This document shows, piece by piece, positions 46,436 through 58,857 of a DNA stretch of 64,000 nt; the stretch's first letter is position 1; every line of letters begins with the position of its first letter. The notes under the pieces were generated by a model. That model worked only from the letters and a program-made list of their open reading frames with translations, had not been told where the DNA came from and ran no database searches. Source of the DNA: Anaspis maculata. Lineage: Eukaryota > Arthropoda > Insecta > Coleoptera > Scraptiidae. The translations under genes and the position numbers were made by a program. The DNA lies in assembly GCA_949128115.1 (NCBI GenBank), contig OX421962.1:61917787-61981786 (forward strand), given 5' to 3'.

Positions 46436-48187
46436 TATCTAGCGTAGTATTTACGCTAGATCAGGCCAGATTTAGCATTTAGCATGCATACTAAAATATT
46501 TAAACTTAATCGAGAATTGCACCCCAGGTACCTACCTATAATCAAAATGCGAAATGTAACAAAAAACTTGTTATGGCACCACAATACTTTTCCTACTAGT
46601 AGTTTTTAAATCTGAACTAAGTACCTATAGAAGATCCGTGCGTGATGTCTAACGCTTTTTCTATTTTACTGGAAGATGGGGTGATTTTCTGACCTGTGAC
46701 CTGTTTTTAGTTTTTGTTGATAAAACAACGAAATGAAAATAGCCCATGATCTGTGACATTTGACAGCTGAGAAAATACTTTTGTAACCTCTTGAAGCGAG
46801 TTCGATATTTCAACTATTCAGTATAAAAAAATTGATGTCATTGCCCCAAAGAAAATGTAATGGAAGCACCGATCCTTTGGCATTTTGCATGAAATTGACG
46901 CATCAAGGGTCCCGCAGGATTCTACGCATAATCTTGTAGAATTCTTGATAAAACAAGGAACATCCTAGCAGGAGTATTCACACACAGTAAGTTTATTAAT
47001 CCAAATATCAAAGAGCTCAGACGTTCTAAGTTGCGTCCTGGACCGAAATTAATGTGATTATCTACAATTTGCTGTTTGCCCCCATTTTGAGGCCTGCGCG
47101 AGGCGAGTTTGTATCGAGGCGCTGCCTGACCGTCCAAATGAACCCCGAATGCAGTAAAATTCGAAGGGGACCCATGCGGTTTTGGTGCCTAAACGACGAT
47201 AGTACTATATCGTCTCTGCGGTCCGCGAGTCGCATTTCAACGCATGACACGGTGAATTTTTCAAAGATTCCAATATTTTGGTGTCAGTTGGAGTGCCCAC
47301 ATAACTTTTGGGCAAGTCAGTTCTACACCAGGCAAGAATACGGCAAGCCTATACAATGCTAAACTAGAAAATTTGTCCAGGTCACTCGATTTTGGAAATC
47401 ACAGCTTCACATCAGCTCACTACAATCACACTGGGGATGGATCGACTAACCCTACCTCAATTAAGATATAAATAGCTATAGCTATCTCTATCCCACATTT
47501 TTACCGGATTTGTCCATTGTTAGACAGACATGCAAAATACCCCAAAACAATTTTTGACTACATCTTCTGAAACTTTTTCTCTGCAAAAAAAAAAATCGGA
47601 AGACCTCCAGGCAACTCGCCTATAGTTTGATCGAGATTTTGCTTTGTTTAGAATAAAGATCGCAGATGCTGGTACAGCCAACGTCTTTATATTGTATTTC
47701 TAACTGGTGTGTCTGCAACGTTTTGAAGTGATGTTGATTGTTGACCCAGACGACCTATATGATTATACGTTTTCTACCTCCACATTAATCACAGGCTAAT
47801 GCCAATTATGTTGACAGATCAAACAGCGATGCGCGCCAGTAAATTGTTTAGAGGTTTCCGAATAGTTATGTGACCGGATCCGATTCCTGATTGGATAGGT
47901 AATGAATATCGGCGGTGGGTCAATGGCGTCGGCTTTGCTTTGGTGCGAACTATAAGCTTCCGACTACTGTTTATACTGTGTATTATATCAATTCGATTTT
48001 TCAAGCATTCCACAAGTCACACTCTTACTGTTATGCAACAATAACGTGGTTTGAATATATTAAGTTTTCTTCTCAGAGTTTCCTCTTCGATTTCTGCAGT
48101 TTTTGCCGGCGTTTGAATTAACATATTCTTCCGATCATTTTTCTATCTGTTTGAGACAGCCAGCTCGACAGCCAGGGACGAAACCAT
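46436..48187. other. Intergenic; GC-richer island at 47080-47250
   Basis: The island (GCCTGCGCGAGGCGAGTTTG and on) is open on both strands and might be a piece of an unrecognised repeat or exon. No motif. Confidence 0.3.
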
Positions 48188-48690
48188 GAAGGAGAATGAA
48201 GGGAAGGTTCCCCCAACCCTCCGGGAGTTGACATTTTCAAGTTACAAATTTCGAAATAGGTCGGTATTTCCGTGCTTTACGCTTACCGCAGCGTTTATTT
48301 GGGGAATGGCCTATTAGGAATAGGAACTGTATTAGGATGTGCATATAATGGTCCTTACCTGCCTGATGAAAAAAAGACGAAATTGATTGTACAGAGTGTC
48401 CGAATTTTATGTGCGGGAGCTTGGCCAATCCATAGAGAATCGAAAAGTAAGCACCTAGCGGAATCCTAGCAATACATACCAAAGTACCTATAATATAATA
48501 ACGAAAACATTTTGTTACAGAAACAATGAGGCTGGAAATCACAAGTAGGTCCGGAGATTGCTTATCTCTTTGCCCTCAATTTTTCACACATTCAAGTGTA
48601 GCGGACCAAGAAAGACTCTTGATTCCTCCTCACTTCAATATTCTTAACAATCTTGCATATTATTATCAGTACCGTATGTTGAAAAATTGA
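48188..48690 (+). CDS. Candidate two-exon host gene fragment (weak)
   Basis: An open segment begins exactly after an acceptor-like AAATAG/GTC (48260) and runs 62 codons to AAAA/GTAAGC (48446). A second begins after TTTTGTTACAG (48521) and stays open in the compatible phase for 56 codons to TGA at 48688-48690. The joined product would start with a hydrophobic part (VYLGNGLLGIGTVLGCAY) and end YYYQYRMLKN. ACCATGAAGG at 48185 has a fair start context, but its own frame (VPPTLRELTFSSYKF) differs from that of the first segment and closes at 48319. No family is recognised, and chance cannot be excluded: unspliced frames of similar length occur elsewhere here. Confidence 0.25.
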
Positions 48691-49087
48691 TGCCGTGGGC
48701 GTCTTCGTGAAAGGGGCCGGCAAGAGACCTTTTTTTTCCTAAGTAACCATGCCTAGTCCTAAATGTGAAGATATCAGAATGTTTTGGTGTCACTGCGTTG
48801 TGTCAAAATAACGACCATCTGCTTCCGGCCACAGGTGTTCTCACCTAATTTGATTCATTTCAATCATTTTCGCCCGGTTTCAATTTTCTTTTCAAAATTG
48901 ATGTGGATCCATCCTTTCTTATCGACGCTCAGTTGCCATGTGTATCAACCTGATAGGCATCGTGAACTGTCAACTGTCAACGACAGAAAGTCCGTGATGT
49001 AATCAAATGAGATTTATTACATAACATGCATTTGTGAAGTAAGAAGAATAAAAACTGCAAAAACCTCCCCCTGAGGAACTGCTCCGT
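48691..49087. other. Intergenic, nothing recognised
   Basis: No motif or repeat copy. Confidence 0.4.
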
Positions 49088-49197
49088 AAGTTGAAGAAAA
49101 TATTGAATAGGACATGAATTGAATTTAATAGTACATGACAAAGTTGAAGGAAATATTGAATATGACATGAATTGAATTTAATAGTATACCTACATGA
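49088..49197 (+). repeat. Tandem duplication, 2 units of 53 bp
   Basis: AAGTTGAAGAAAATATTGAA then GACATGAATTGAATTTAATA and GTA(..)CATGAC, repeated with few changes. The second unit has an added TACCTA. Confidence 0.85.
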
Positions 49198-49831
49198 CAA
49201 AAACTACGATGGGAAACGATGAGCAATAAACATGTCAGTGAGTGAGGTTTGGTCAGTTGAATTCGATCAAAGAACGGACTGGGTATAGTCTAACGTCGGA
49301 CAGGTGGTCATTTGAATAAAGAGCCAAATGATGCTGGTTCCGTGTGTTCTGGAAACAGTACCTAGATTATGCATGGAGGGTTGATAACGAGGCACATAGG
49401 CACCTAAGTTTATGACAACAAACCAGAAAACTGTAAAAATGTACCTAGTAACGTTCAAAAGCATTCATAGAAATAATTTCTCAGGTGATAAATGAAACAA
49501 CAATGACAACATTAAATTGAAAATTGCATGACAAATCACTCGTGCAATCCACCATTCCCAAGAGAGCTTCACCCATACCTGTGAGCGCAGAACTAGCAGT
49601 CTGTCGTAGCTGTTTGTGTAAGCAGGAGTCTGCGCTCAAAGGTATGCGCGTACGTGATTTCTCTCATGAGAAAGGTTCATCGCCCAATGTCTAGTGGGCA
49701 GGTTTTCGGCGTGTTGGGACAATCTCCATGTCAGCGATGTGAGGTATCAATGGGTCAGGTGAGTAAAGTAAAGCTGCCTTTATACAGTGCGGACGTTGTG
49801 GTCATGTGATAGTGATGCTGCCGTTATAAAA
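49198..49831. other. Intergenic, nothing recognised
   Basis: Two facing strings CATACCTGTGAGCGCAGA (49574) and TCTGCGCTCAAAGGTATG (49628) are a small imperfect palindrome of about 75 bp, perhaps another MITE. No gene. Confidence 0.4.
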
Positions 49832-49956
49832 GGTTTGTTCCATCAGAAATCTCAAACTAGTCAGAGTCAATAGGAAGCGCCCAAATCAGCTTGCAAACTG
49901 ATTTTCTCGATTCCTATTGGCTCTGACTAGTCTGAAACCTCTTGATTGGACAAACC
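49832..49956. mobile_element. Palindromic MITE (125 bp)
   Basis: GGTTTGTTCCATCAGAAATC then AACTAGTCAGAGTCAATAGG, mirrored by CCTATTGGCTCTGACTAGTC and TTGATTGGACAAACC. About 50 bp of each arm pair. Non-coding. Confidence 0.7.
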
Positions 49957-51597
49957 CAATATTATACATTATACAGGACGTAATATTGTCACACGACAGG
50001 TTTTGGGACACGACGAGCTTATTAAGAGTGCTCAAAAAGAAGGAGTGTGATAATTTACTTTGCCCTAATAATTGCTCGGGAATTCAAAAAAGACCGACAC
50101 TCACTTCGAAGTTGCAAAGCCATTCATGAAATAAATAAAGACTGCCAGTATTGCTAGGTATTATTCGTATACCTTTATCGACAACCTACTACTTATTAGG
50201 TATATTTACGAGTTTTCTGAGAAGAGCAATCAGTGATTCAAGTTTTGAATGAACAAAATTCTTTATTCGGCTCACGTTTTTCGCATTTCCAATTGAGTTT
50301 CCATTTCCAAACAATGATTTAATGCTATCCGCATGTCCTCACAGTCTCACACTATAATAATGGGGTATTTAATATTTAGTGGGTATATATTTTACGATGG
50401 GGACTTTTTCCGCTCTTCCTCAAGTTCTGCCACATGGTATAATCAAGAATTCAGACAACGCGTCTTCACATAATAATTATCATATGGGTTACCTTACAAA
50501 AATGCTCTTTTGACCCAACACGTTCTTTTCGATTTTTTCGCTTTATTAATAGTATGCGGAAAACAGTGAAAGTGCCGTGACGTAAGCCAGATTTGGGTAT
50601 TGTGTGATGGACCAAAAGGTTAAGAACAATATTACGTGGACCTGGGGTCAGAGTCTGCTTAAATATTCATTAAACAAAATAAATCGCGAAGAGATCACTT
50701 TCTACGCCATTTCAGCGATTCCGGAAAAGCTACTGAGGGATTGTTCAAGCGTTGCCGCGTAAAATGAATGTCATTAGCTGTGCTTTTGCACTGGTAATGT
50801 GCCTATAATCAGAGTTCAATTTGATAATGTAATTCACTGGGTAAGTACGTATGGAAATTACGGATAAATAATTGGAAATTTCTGCAAATTAGGTACTAAA
50901 TGGACTATGGATGTGGCTATTTAATAATGAATCAGAAGTGACCCATATCATTGTCACAGTTTCTAAGTTTTGAATAGGTACCTACTTAAATTTCACACAA
51001 TATATTATTCACATCCTAAAATATGCAAAACTTGAAACGGTCTGCAACCAACTGTACCTACGTAACAAAACTCATCCAAAGCTAGAACGATTTCACCACA
51101 ACCGTCTTTTGTTTTTGAGGGCTATAGACGGTTACCATTACCAAACTTGAACAAAAGGAGACGTCAAAAGTTGGTTTCGGTCAGTTTTCTCATTGTTTCG
51201 CAGTGCATATTGTCATGTGGAAAACGGGAATGTTGTAAATGTCCCAAGCGCAGAAGTTGCCGACACAAAAGCATGAATGTAATTAATATAACAATTCTAT
51301 GTCTAACCGAAGAAAAAATCAAGTCACGAGTGGAGGATATTGACAATCATACTAAACTCATACTGGTCATAGGTTTTTCAAATCAAACTGCAATCTGCTG
51401 TAGTGCTTCATTAGAGATATTCAACTCACCAATCGGGCCTAGGACGAATGAGGCAATAATTAGTCTAGTTTATTTACACCCTACAATGATGACCTTATCA
51501 TAAGACATAAAGTATCTTTATCCAATCCTATTGAATAATGCACACATTATCACGCGCATACATGCCTCCATTTTTCAATAAGACTGGATAAAGCATA
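49957..51597. other. Intergenic, nothing recognised
   Basis: A 118-codon frame at 51147-51503 has a cysteine-rich part (CGKRECCKCPKRRSC) but no known domain, and the opposite strand is open too. I do not call it. Confidence 0.3.
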
Positions 51598-51733
51598 GTA
51601 TTCTACTCGCGGGTAATGGCTATTACTAGTATTACTCATTCGGACGCTTTACGACACTCGCCAAGGCTCGTGTCAGCAAACTGCATCCTCATGAGTAAGA
51701 AGCAATCATTACCCGCTTGTAGAATAATATACT
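51598..51733. mobile_element. Palindromic MITE (136 bp)
   Basis: AGTATTCTACTCGCGGGTAA is mirrored by TTACCCGCTTGTAGAATAATATACT, with inner ATTACTCATT / ATGAGTAA and a central GACACTCGCC / GGCTCGTGTC stem. Non-coding. Confidence 0.7.
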
Positions 51734-53304
51734 ATTATTTCACAATCTTCGAGTGTCCATGATGATACAGAAATTTTGGCAGCAACATAACATCCGCACG
51801 GTGAATTAATTAAACGCTAGACAGAAATCGAGTTGTAGGCATTCGGAATGTCAACTGCCAAATGTCAATTATTGGTTAAATTAAATATGATGAACTCCAT
51901 AAGTAGTTATAGGAAGTTTAATCTTTAGGAGCTCTTAAGGCTGTCTATTCCACCACTAGGACAGACTGCGGACTACGTGCAGTGCGAAAAAGACACAGAC
52001 GGACTTTTCTGTCGTGACCATCGTGAATGTACTATTATTATTATTACTATTAAATGAGAATAATAAATAAATTACGGTGTAAATCTGCAAAAAAAAAAAC
52101 AATTCCAAAAACGCTCTGTTACGCTGTTATTGCTTGGGCAACAGCCAATGGCCGACAGGTTTTTTTTTTACATTTTACGGCGCTTTTCATCATTATCACA
52201 AACTTCTCAGTCCTAAGACTAGTTGGATGCGTACCTCCATCGCCATCCCTTCAAATCCTGCGCTAACCTACGCATTTCCCTTGAGGCCAAACATCACACA
52301 TCCTCAACTATCTGGAAGCAGTAATCTAACCTGGGCCTACTTCTGCGTCTCTTGATTCCCGCCACCGCCTCGAGTATATCTCGAACTAGTCCTTCGTGTC
52401 TCAGAAAGTGTTCTACCATCCTATTTCTCTTTTTCTAAACTGTTTTCCATATATTCCTTTCTTCCATACTCTTAATAGTACTTCCCTATTGCTGACCCTA
52501 TCTATCCATGGTATTTTCATCATGCGCCTGTAGCACCACATTTCAGACGCTTCCTTTTTTCTCATCTGCCTCCCCCACCGCCCCTGCTTCACATCCGTAC
52601 TGCGTCGTACAACATATAAAATTCTATTTTTACGGTATCGATTAAAAATTAGAAAGGAGACTGTAAAGAGACATCTTCAACTTGTCACCTTGAAGTCTTC
52701 AAGCTTTGCCTGCCAAATATCAATCATTCAATTTTCCACATTAGGAGGTGCAGACTTCGGAACATATATCTTTGTTGTGCTGTGAAATATTCCTCTGCAT
52801 CTATACTTATTTGAAACCAAAAAAGGACCTGACGTAGATTTTCCAACGCTTCACTTAGTCCTATACCTCGCTCTATAGGTACTCAACTCTCGACTCGTAT
52901 CCAAAGAAAGAGGAAGTCGCGCTCCGTTGTTAGTTTCCAGCTATGAATAACTTGAAGCAAAATCATGTAATTCTTTAGACGAGCTTATTTGTTTCTCTAA
53001 TGATGCTCTAGTAACATAATTAATTACCTGATAATTATACACAGTCGATTAAATCCGAGGAGTTTTCCAACAACAACATGAAGGAAACTAACACATTTTC
53101 CATTTTTTCACATTATTTCCATCTTTGATTATTAAAACCTTTAATTATACCAAACAAACCATTAGGATTAGAAGAGTACCATCAAGTTGCGTAAGTGGTG
53201 CTCCAGTTCTACCAAAGTCCATTCTCATTTCCCAATTCCTAGTAACACTGATCAGTGTGTTAGCAAACAACAGATTCTCTCACAGTCTACACCTCAATTT
53301 ATTA
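51734..53304. other. Intergenic with a relative of the 53.5-kb palindrome
   Basis: At 52085-52180 AACGCTCTGTTACGCTGTTA then TTGCTTGGGCAACAGCCAAT matches, in reverse orientation, the inner palindrome at 53470-53615, so it is likely a decayed copy of the same small family. No gene. Confidence 0.4.
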
Positions 53305-53944
53305 CAGTAATGTCTGGATAATCTGAACAGAGAGTTTGGCAGACCTCGTTCGGATAACCATAATCAAAACTTCCGGATTATAAAATTCATAATGAATTTT
53401 ACCTATAATCCGACCACGTTTTGTTTAGACAGACATAACTTACTCAACTATCCAAATATTCTCACCCCACAATAATAGTACGATTCTGTAAAAAATAACA
53501 TTCTGTAAAAGCTCTGTTATGTAAAAAATCCGGTCCGCTATTGACTGTTGCTTAGGTAATAGCAACGTAACAGAGCGTAAGTATATGGAATGTAATTTTT
53601 TTAAAGAATCGCACCATAAAACAGAGGTATAGGGTATGAAAACCTTGATTGTAGAACAATGAATTGAAAAAAACAATAGAGTTCAAAGAGACTTAATCAA
53701 AATAAAAACTAACTCAGAAAAAAAAGGTGAACATTCAAGACACAGAAAGATAATTAGGATTTTTTCAAGAGTCCAATGCATGAAAATAATAGTTCATCGA
53801 CTTTTAGTTTTTTTTTTCAACAAAACTGTCAAAGAGCCAAATGGTTTTTTGGATTCTGGAATACGGACATTCGGATAATGGATATCATTTTACACAATTA
53901 GGGCGTCTGGATTATAAGGAGTTCGGATTACCCTACATGTACTG
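53305..53944. mobile_element. pogo/Tigger-like non-autonomous element (640 bp)
   Basis: The ends CAGTAATGTCTGGATAATCT and (other strand) CAGTACATGTAGGGTAATCC are imperfect inverted repeats. The CAGTA start and GGATAATCCGAAC-like body fit pogo-type elements, and TA lies outside both ends (53303-53304 and 53945-53946). No transposase. A second small palindrome (53470-53615, GCTCTGTTA / TAACAGAGC) is nested inside. Confidence 0.7.
53470..53615. mobile_element. Small palindrome nested in the pogo-like element
   Basis: CGATTCTGTAAAAAATAACA then AGCTCTGTTATG is mirrored by CGTAACAGAGCGTAAG and ATTTTTTTAAAGAATCG. A likely relative lies at 52085-52180. Confidence 0.6.
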
Positions 53945-56900
53945 TAATTTCATAATGTGCAGCCAATCAGAATAAAACACACTACGTATAAACGTACTAA
54001 AAAGCAAATAATGACTTTCTCGTGTTCAATTGGCGTGTAAATGTTATAAATATAATTAATAGGTACTTGTAAAGACAACTGCATTGTGAAAAAATTTCCA
54101 TACCATTGCCATCATACTTATTGTAGCTACCTTCATTCTTGTTAGTTTTTTCTGGAATTCCTTACCTCTCTAACAGAATTATGTCTTGATGCTAATGAGA
54201 TTACACGTATTTTTGTAAGTCTTCAAGCAGGGATTTGAGTTCAAACACTTTTATCCCAATAATGACTCCAGTATAATTAATTAAGATTCGAATCAGCAAT
54301 TAGCAGCACCATTTAAGTAAAGCAATGTATAATTTGAAATTATTTATTCAACCGCACACTAATCCAGAGACTTGTAAGCGGGATTCTTAAAATCCGTTTT
54401 GTTGCATGGCGCACATATTAAATTAATTAAGAAATTACCTTCAGTGTGTAAACAACCACTTTAAAAAGTGTTAACTATGAGCATTTCTCTCCAAATACAG
54501 TGATAGTGCATCAGCTGACTCCCACAAATTTTCGCGTTAGTAGTGCTTTCAAAAGAATTCAATAGACAATTTGTCTTTTTAATTAAACCATGAATTCGCA
54601 CATAATTGATTATTCACATGGTTATTTCTGCAATTTCAGTCTTGGTTCTCGGTAGAAAGTAAAAATGACAAAACGTTCACATGAAATTCTTACGTAGATG
54701 CTAAAGAGTTACAAGAACTTTTCTATAATAATCATGAATTCATGAGTCTCATGTGCTAAAGCTTGGTTATCAAGATAATATTAAAAAGCATGCTACAATT
54801 GAATCAGATTTCCCCATTGACGATTATTATTGAGCTGGAACTGCGTTGACTATTGGAGAAGTGAAATTTGATGGATAGCGAAGATTTCACGACTTGGTAA
54901 ATAAAAGCAATAATTAACCATGCAATGGCAAATTATCCCAAATTTTTTATGGTCATCGATACTTCTGTGTCTGTCAAAGTGTGTTATAGCCTTCTCGATT
55001 TCGTATGGAAAAGAGGAGGGAAGGACGGAGCCCGTATATCTTTGAAAATTTGAAATTTCAGCAAAATTTTAATTTTCTAATCCTGCTGATAGTTTCTTTG
55101 TGAGTCTTTGCTTCAGTTTATGCTATCATCTGGTTATCATTTTATAGTCAGACGTTTACGTTTTAACTATTAGTTGGTTTTTGGTTATGGTATGTCAACC
55201 AGGGAGTACCACAAGGTAAGGAGATTACAAGCTGTCGCAGTTTAAACTTTGATTTATTTTAAGCGTAAGTATATGACAATACTATACATGATGCTATAAG
55301 TAAAAGGAACGGTATATAGATAAATGAATAGTTAAATAAATAAATAAACAAATAAAATAATAAATAAGCTTCATTTTTACCCTCGGCGGACATTACAATA
55401 AAGTGTATGGGTGAATATCATAGTTGTCATAGAATGTCATGGCATAAGTTAGGGAGGTGTATGTATGTATATTATGTATGGTATAAATATAGGTATGTAT
55501 TAGTCTATGTATAAAAGTGAAAATGAAATATTGAAAAGGTTTCAAAGTTGAAATCCATCCTAAAACATCCGGCATTCATGTATTGCCAGAATCCAACCTC
55601 GAGCTTTGTTAATGGACAATCTCCAGCCAGGTGTTGTAGAGTTTCGAATTCGAATATCGTTCGCAAAATTCACAACTGGGAGTTGGTACGAGCTTCGGGA
55701 TAAAATCCCTACAGCAAGAAGTTTGTATATGGCGTTAGACCAATATAGAATCATATTGACGTCATATCAGAATCATGTGAAGCGATTTTTCGTATTCAAA
55801 CTTGAAATTAAAAAAAGTCGAAATAGGGGCTCCACTCCATCAGAAGCCACCATTTTTCGTACTGGAAACGGTATTTTCGCATCCAGCGGGGTCGAATTGG
55901 TCTAAAATTTTTATCGCCAATCGGTAACCTTTTTATGCCGCTGAACACTTTTAAAAAGAGTAGGTACTTTGAAAAATTTTGCCTAGACTATGTATCAACA
56001 AAGTAGGTATTCTAGAATGAATGGGGGGAGTGATCGGAACATAGTTCCATCCGGTACGTAGACCTCATCAACCTAGGTAATATGAATCTAAATTAGGTAG
56101 GTATAATACTCTACTACTCTACATCCTTTGAATTACAAGAAAACTTCCCGGAAATTATGGCAACGTGCGTAATTCTTGGAGAGAAAATAGATGTATTTCA
56201 CCAGGTAAGTATCTTTACTGTCGTAAAAGTCATACAGACATAAAATCAACGATATCATAAAACTAAGCTAATCAGGTGAATTTTATAACATCACGCAGGA
56301 AGTACTTGATCAACAATTTACTTTCTATTGATCGATATTTAACGTACACTCAAGTATCTAGCATAGGTTCGCAATATAAGTGATTATTTTCACTCAGGAT
56401 GATATGATTATGTTGTTGTAGGCATCTAATAATATAATAATGTTGCTAGTAGGATGGAATATTCAAAACATAACATAGAATAGTAAGTGCTAAGTGGATA
56501 CAACATACAAGCTCAGCGTGTAGGGCAAAACAAAGGTCGTCATGTCGGTGACGGAACCTCTCGCCAACGTTCTTGTCTTGGAAACAACTATTTCAATTTT
56601 ATGTGAAATTATCCTGACTATAGAATCTATAAAATTACCACACCGGCAATACGCTGCCGGCCTGTCAATATTCTCGCTGTGGTACCCTGGCCCTGGTTCT
56701 TCCCCTTCACTAGACCAACACACGTTCTGTTATTCTACGCTGTCAATTCTTTGTATAGTCCCCACAAATATAATGAGTAGTACGCTCAATTATCTGATAA
56801 TTTTTCGTTGATTCCATATCGATAACGGAGTAAGAGCAAGGGTCTCCTCGCGAGGTGCCTTTTTCTCGTTTATTTAACGTCGGTCTATTTTTGCTGCCAG

Positions 56901-57039
56901 GGTCAATCACCGACGCCGGTGTTTGATTTCCTCAACTATACCGGAGAGTTTGCCGAACCCCTGTGTGTTCCAACAGAAGATATATGGATCTTCATTAACG
57001 ACTATCGACAACGCATTGGGTCGGCATCATCGTTCAATT
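53945..57039. other. Long stretch without a recognised feature
   Basis: 3.1 kb, AT-rich. 55310-55370 carries AATAAATAAATAAACAAATAA runs. Two frames of 77-99 codons (55606-55905, 56490-56723) show no domain. A simple tail-like run suggests a decayed retroelement but nothing can be assigned. Confidence 0.35.
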
Positions 57040-57197
57040 TTCACCTGCTGTGCACGCTTTTGCATTCAGCAAGCATTTCAATTAAATCAAGGAACATGTT
57101 TTTGGGACGAGAATTTGACTCGCCACTGGTGGGAATAGAGCCCACGACCCTTGACATGGCATTGGGATGCACTGACCACCATACCACAAGCTCCTCA
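57040..57197 (-). mobile_element. tRNA-like SINE S5 beside Pao integrase remnant
   Basis: Minus strand: GTGGTATGGTGGTCAGTGC (A box and D arm, like tRNA-Asp/Gly) and GGGCTCTATTCCCACC (B box in a paired stem, about 57142-57127). Then comes a body starting AGTGGCGAGTCAAATTCTC. It starts where the integrase reading frame stops making sense, so it appears to have inserted there; no duplication was found. Confidence 0.6.
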
Positions 57198-57402
57198 AAG
57201 GTCCGAGAGAATATTCTTCTGTGCTCTTTTGACATTTCTAATCATTCTTTCCCAGGCATCGCCCATGTGAGGTGAGCCCAGTGAATTGAGTCTCCATTTG
57301 ATCCATTACTCATCTACCCTTTGGTCTTTGAGCGCCAGTAGCGCCTTTTTGAACTTCTTGTCTGCTCCTTTCAGGTTGGTTCCATTATCCTGCGTTCCAG
57401 CA
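57198..57402 (-). pseudogene. BEL/Pao-type integrase fragment
   Basis: The minus-strand frame reads AGTQDNGTNLKGADKKFKKA and on to VDE, then an in-frame stop (57308-57306), then WIKWRLNSLGSPHMGDAWER and MIRNVKRAQKNIL. The DNGTN part holds the second catalytic Asp and PHMGDAWER the catalytic Glu of the retroviral-type integrase core. The pattern IxWxxxxxxxPHMGxxWERxVxxVK is that of BEL/Pao integrases. About 68 codons remain; the first Asp, zinc-binding domain and all upstream pol are missing. One stop disables it. Confidence 0.82.
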
Positions 57403-57418
57403 GATAATAATATTGATG

Positions 57419-57449
<31 letters not shown>

Positions 57450-57450
57450 T
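57403..57450 (+). repeat. (AAT)n microsatellite
   Basis: GATAATAATATTGATGATAA then about ten AAT units, directly at the end of the integrase homology. A long leucine run in the minus frame is its by-product. Confidence 0.85.
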
Positions 57451-57529
57451 AAAGGTCTGTATTTGAGGGCGATGCGATAGCGAAGATGATAATATATAAT
57501 TGTCGTTGTTATTATTAATTGATTGACAT

Positions 57530-57764
57530 CCAGTTCCACCAGCGAATTTGATCATTGCTAACTAATTGAGGCATTTTCTCTGAGGAATTCTAGATCAGTG
57601 CTGGTTGAATGACCATGGAAAATGCATAGGTACAAGCTGTTGTGGTCTGAACATTTTCCCATAATATTTTGTGAAACTTGTGTTTTCAGTGGTCACTAAG
57701 CCAATATTCACCAGAGAAAATCTCTCAATTAGCTAACAATGATTAAATTCGCTGGTGGAACTGG
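57530..57764. mobile_element. Palindromic MITE (235 bp)
   Basis: CCAGTTCCACCAGCGAATTT then TTGCTAACTAATTGAG is mirrored by CAATTAGCTAACAATGATTA and AAATTCGCTGGTGGAACTGG. CATTTTCTCTGAGG pairs with CAGAGAAAATCTCTC further in. Non-coding. Confidence 0.75.
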
Positions 57765-58449
57765 CTATGAAATGTTCATACTTTAATGAAACGAAACAAA
57801 ACAAAGTTGAAAAATGGCCGATCGCCAAAATATCGTTGAACTTTGCTCTGTGTCGAATTTGTCCAATCGTTGTTAATAATGCTAACGCTGTCTTCCTACC
57901 CAGTTATTCAATTTGCCAATGGGGCTTTTATATAGTTCTTCTTCCTATACAGATTGGGCTCTTCTGCGACGGCGTGGACAGGTATAGATTATGGCGGTAT
58001 ATTTGATCAGGTTAACCTCAAATATTTGGCCGAGAAAAGTCATCACATCAAAGTACATACATCAGAGAAAAGTGTCCGTCAATTGAAGGTAAACAATGCT
58101 TCAATTTTTACATGGTTTATTTGTTTGTGGCCTTCAGCACGTATGTCAGTACGGTACTGTCAGTTCGGAATGTTCGTATGTAGCATTGGTTGCCTAACCT
58201 GATGATAAAATAATACAAAAAGGCCTGATCGCTCACTGAACCTTCTCGTATCCCTCTAGCATTCGCCATTTAGCTTCTTAATAACTATTTCACACTAAAA
58301 GCAACTCATTGGATAAGAAACGCAACGTTTTCCAACGTATTGTACACAAATTCTCCAATTTGTCCGAATGTAGCACAAGTTGCCTAATCAAAAGTTGCAC
58401 ATGCGTCTAGAACACTATGTATAGGAACAGGAACTATTGGTGTGTGTCA
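57765..58449. other. Intergenic, nothing recognised
   Basis: Frames of 82-83 codons overlap; no motif. Confidence 0.35.
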
Positions 58450-58591
58450 TAGAGTTTTCGAGTCACTAAAACCGAACCAGTTCAGCTCTGAAATCAGAGG
58501 AGCCGATTGGTCCTCAAAAATCCCTGATGGCCAAGCAGTGATGGCGATTTTCGAGCTGAACTAGCTCAGTTCTAGTGACTCGAAAACGCTA
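58450..58591. mobile_element. TA-ended palindromic MITE (142 bp)
   Basis: TAGAGTTTTCGAGTCACTA then CCAGTTCAGCTC is mirrored by GAGCTGAACTAGC and TAGTGACTCGAAAACGCTA. TA at both outer ends fits a Tc1/mariner-type target. Non-coding. Confidence 0.72.
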
Positions 58592-58813
58592 TATAAGTGT
58601 GGAAGGTCTGGACAGTTATTGAAGATGAACTTATGTAAAGAAGTAATAACGACAACTGCCAAGTAATAGCCTATTTGGTGCGTGATTTGAGAATCCTGAC
58701 TTTGTGTGTTGGTCATCATAGAATAGGGCCGCCATTTAGAAAGCAGATTTGCTCAAACCTGGACAACGTACACACACTTACAGTAGGTAGATAGTTAGAT
58801 ACTAGATTGTAAG
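58592..58813. other. Short spacer
   Basis: Nothing recognised. Confidence 0.4.
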
Positions 58814-58857
58814 TACCATGCGATCAACAAAATTCGAATTTTGTTGATCGCATGGTA
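58814..58857. repeat. Perfect 22-bp inverted repeat without loop
   Basis: TACCATGCGATCAACAAAAT(TC) is followed at once by its exact complement, with weaker pairing outside (GATTGTAAG ... TAACAATC). It can form a cruciform. Confidence 0.9.

Noticed and set aside
51147..51503. 118-codon frame with a cysteine-rich part
   Set aside because: Cysteine spacing fits no zinc domain, the opposite strand is equally open, and no splice or start evidence is present.
56919..57275. 118-codon plus-strand frame
   Set aside because: It runs antisense through a tRNA-like SINE and the integrase remnant, both better supported on the minus strand.
57306..57539. Minus-strand frame with poly-leucine as a membrane protein
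   Set aside because: The leucine run is the translated (AAT)n tract; only the part after it is real, as integrase remnant.
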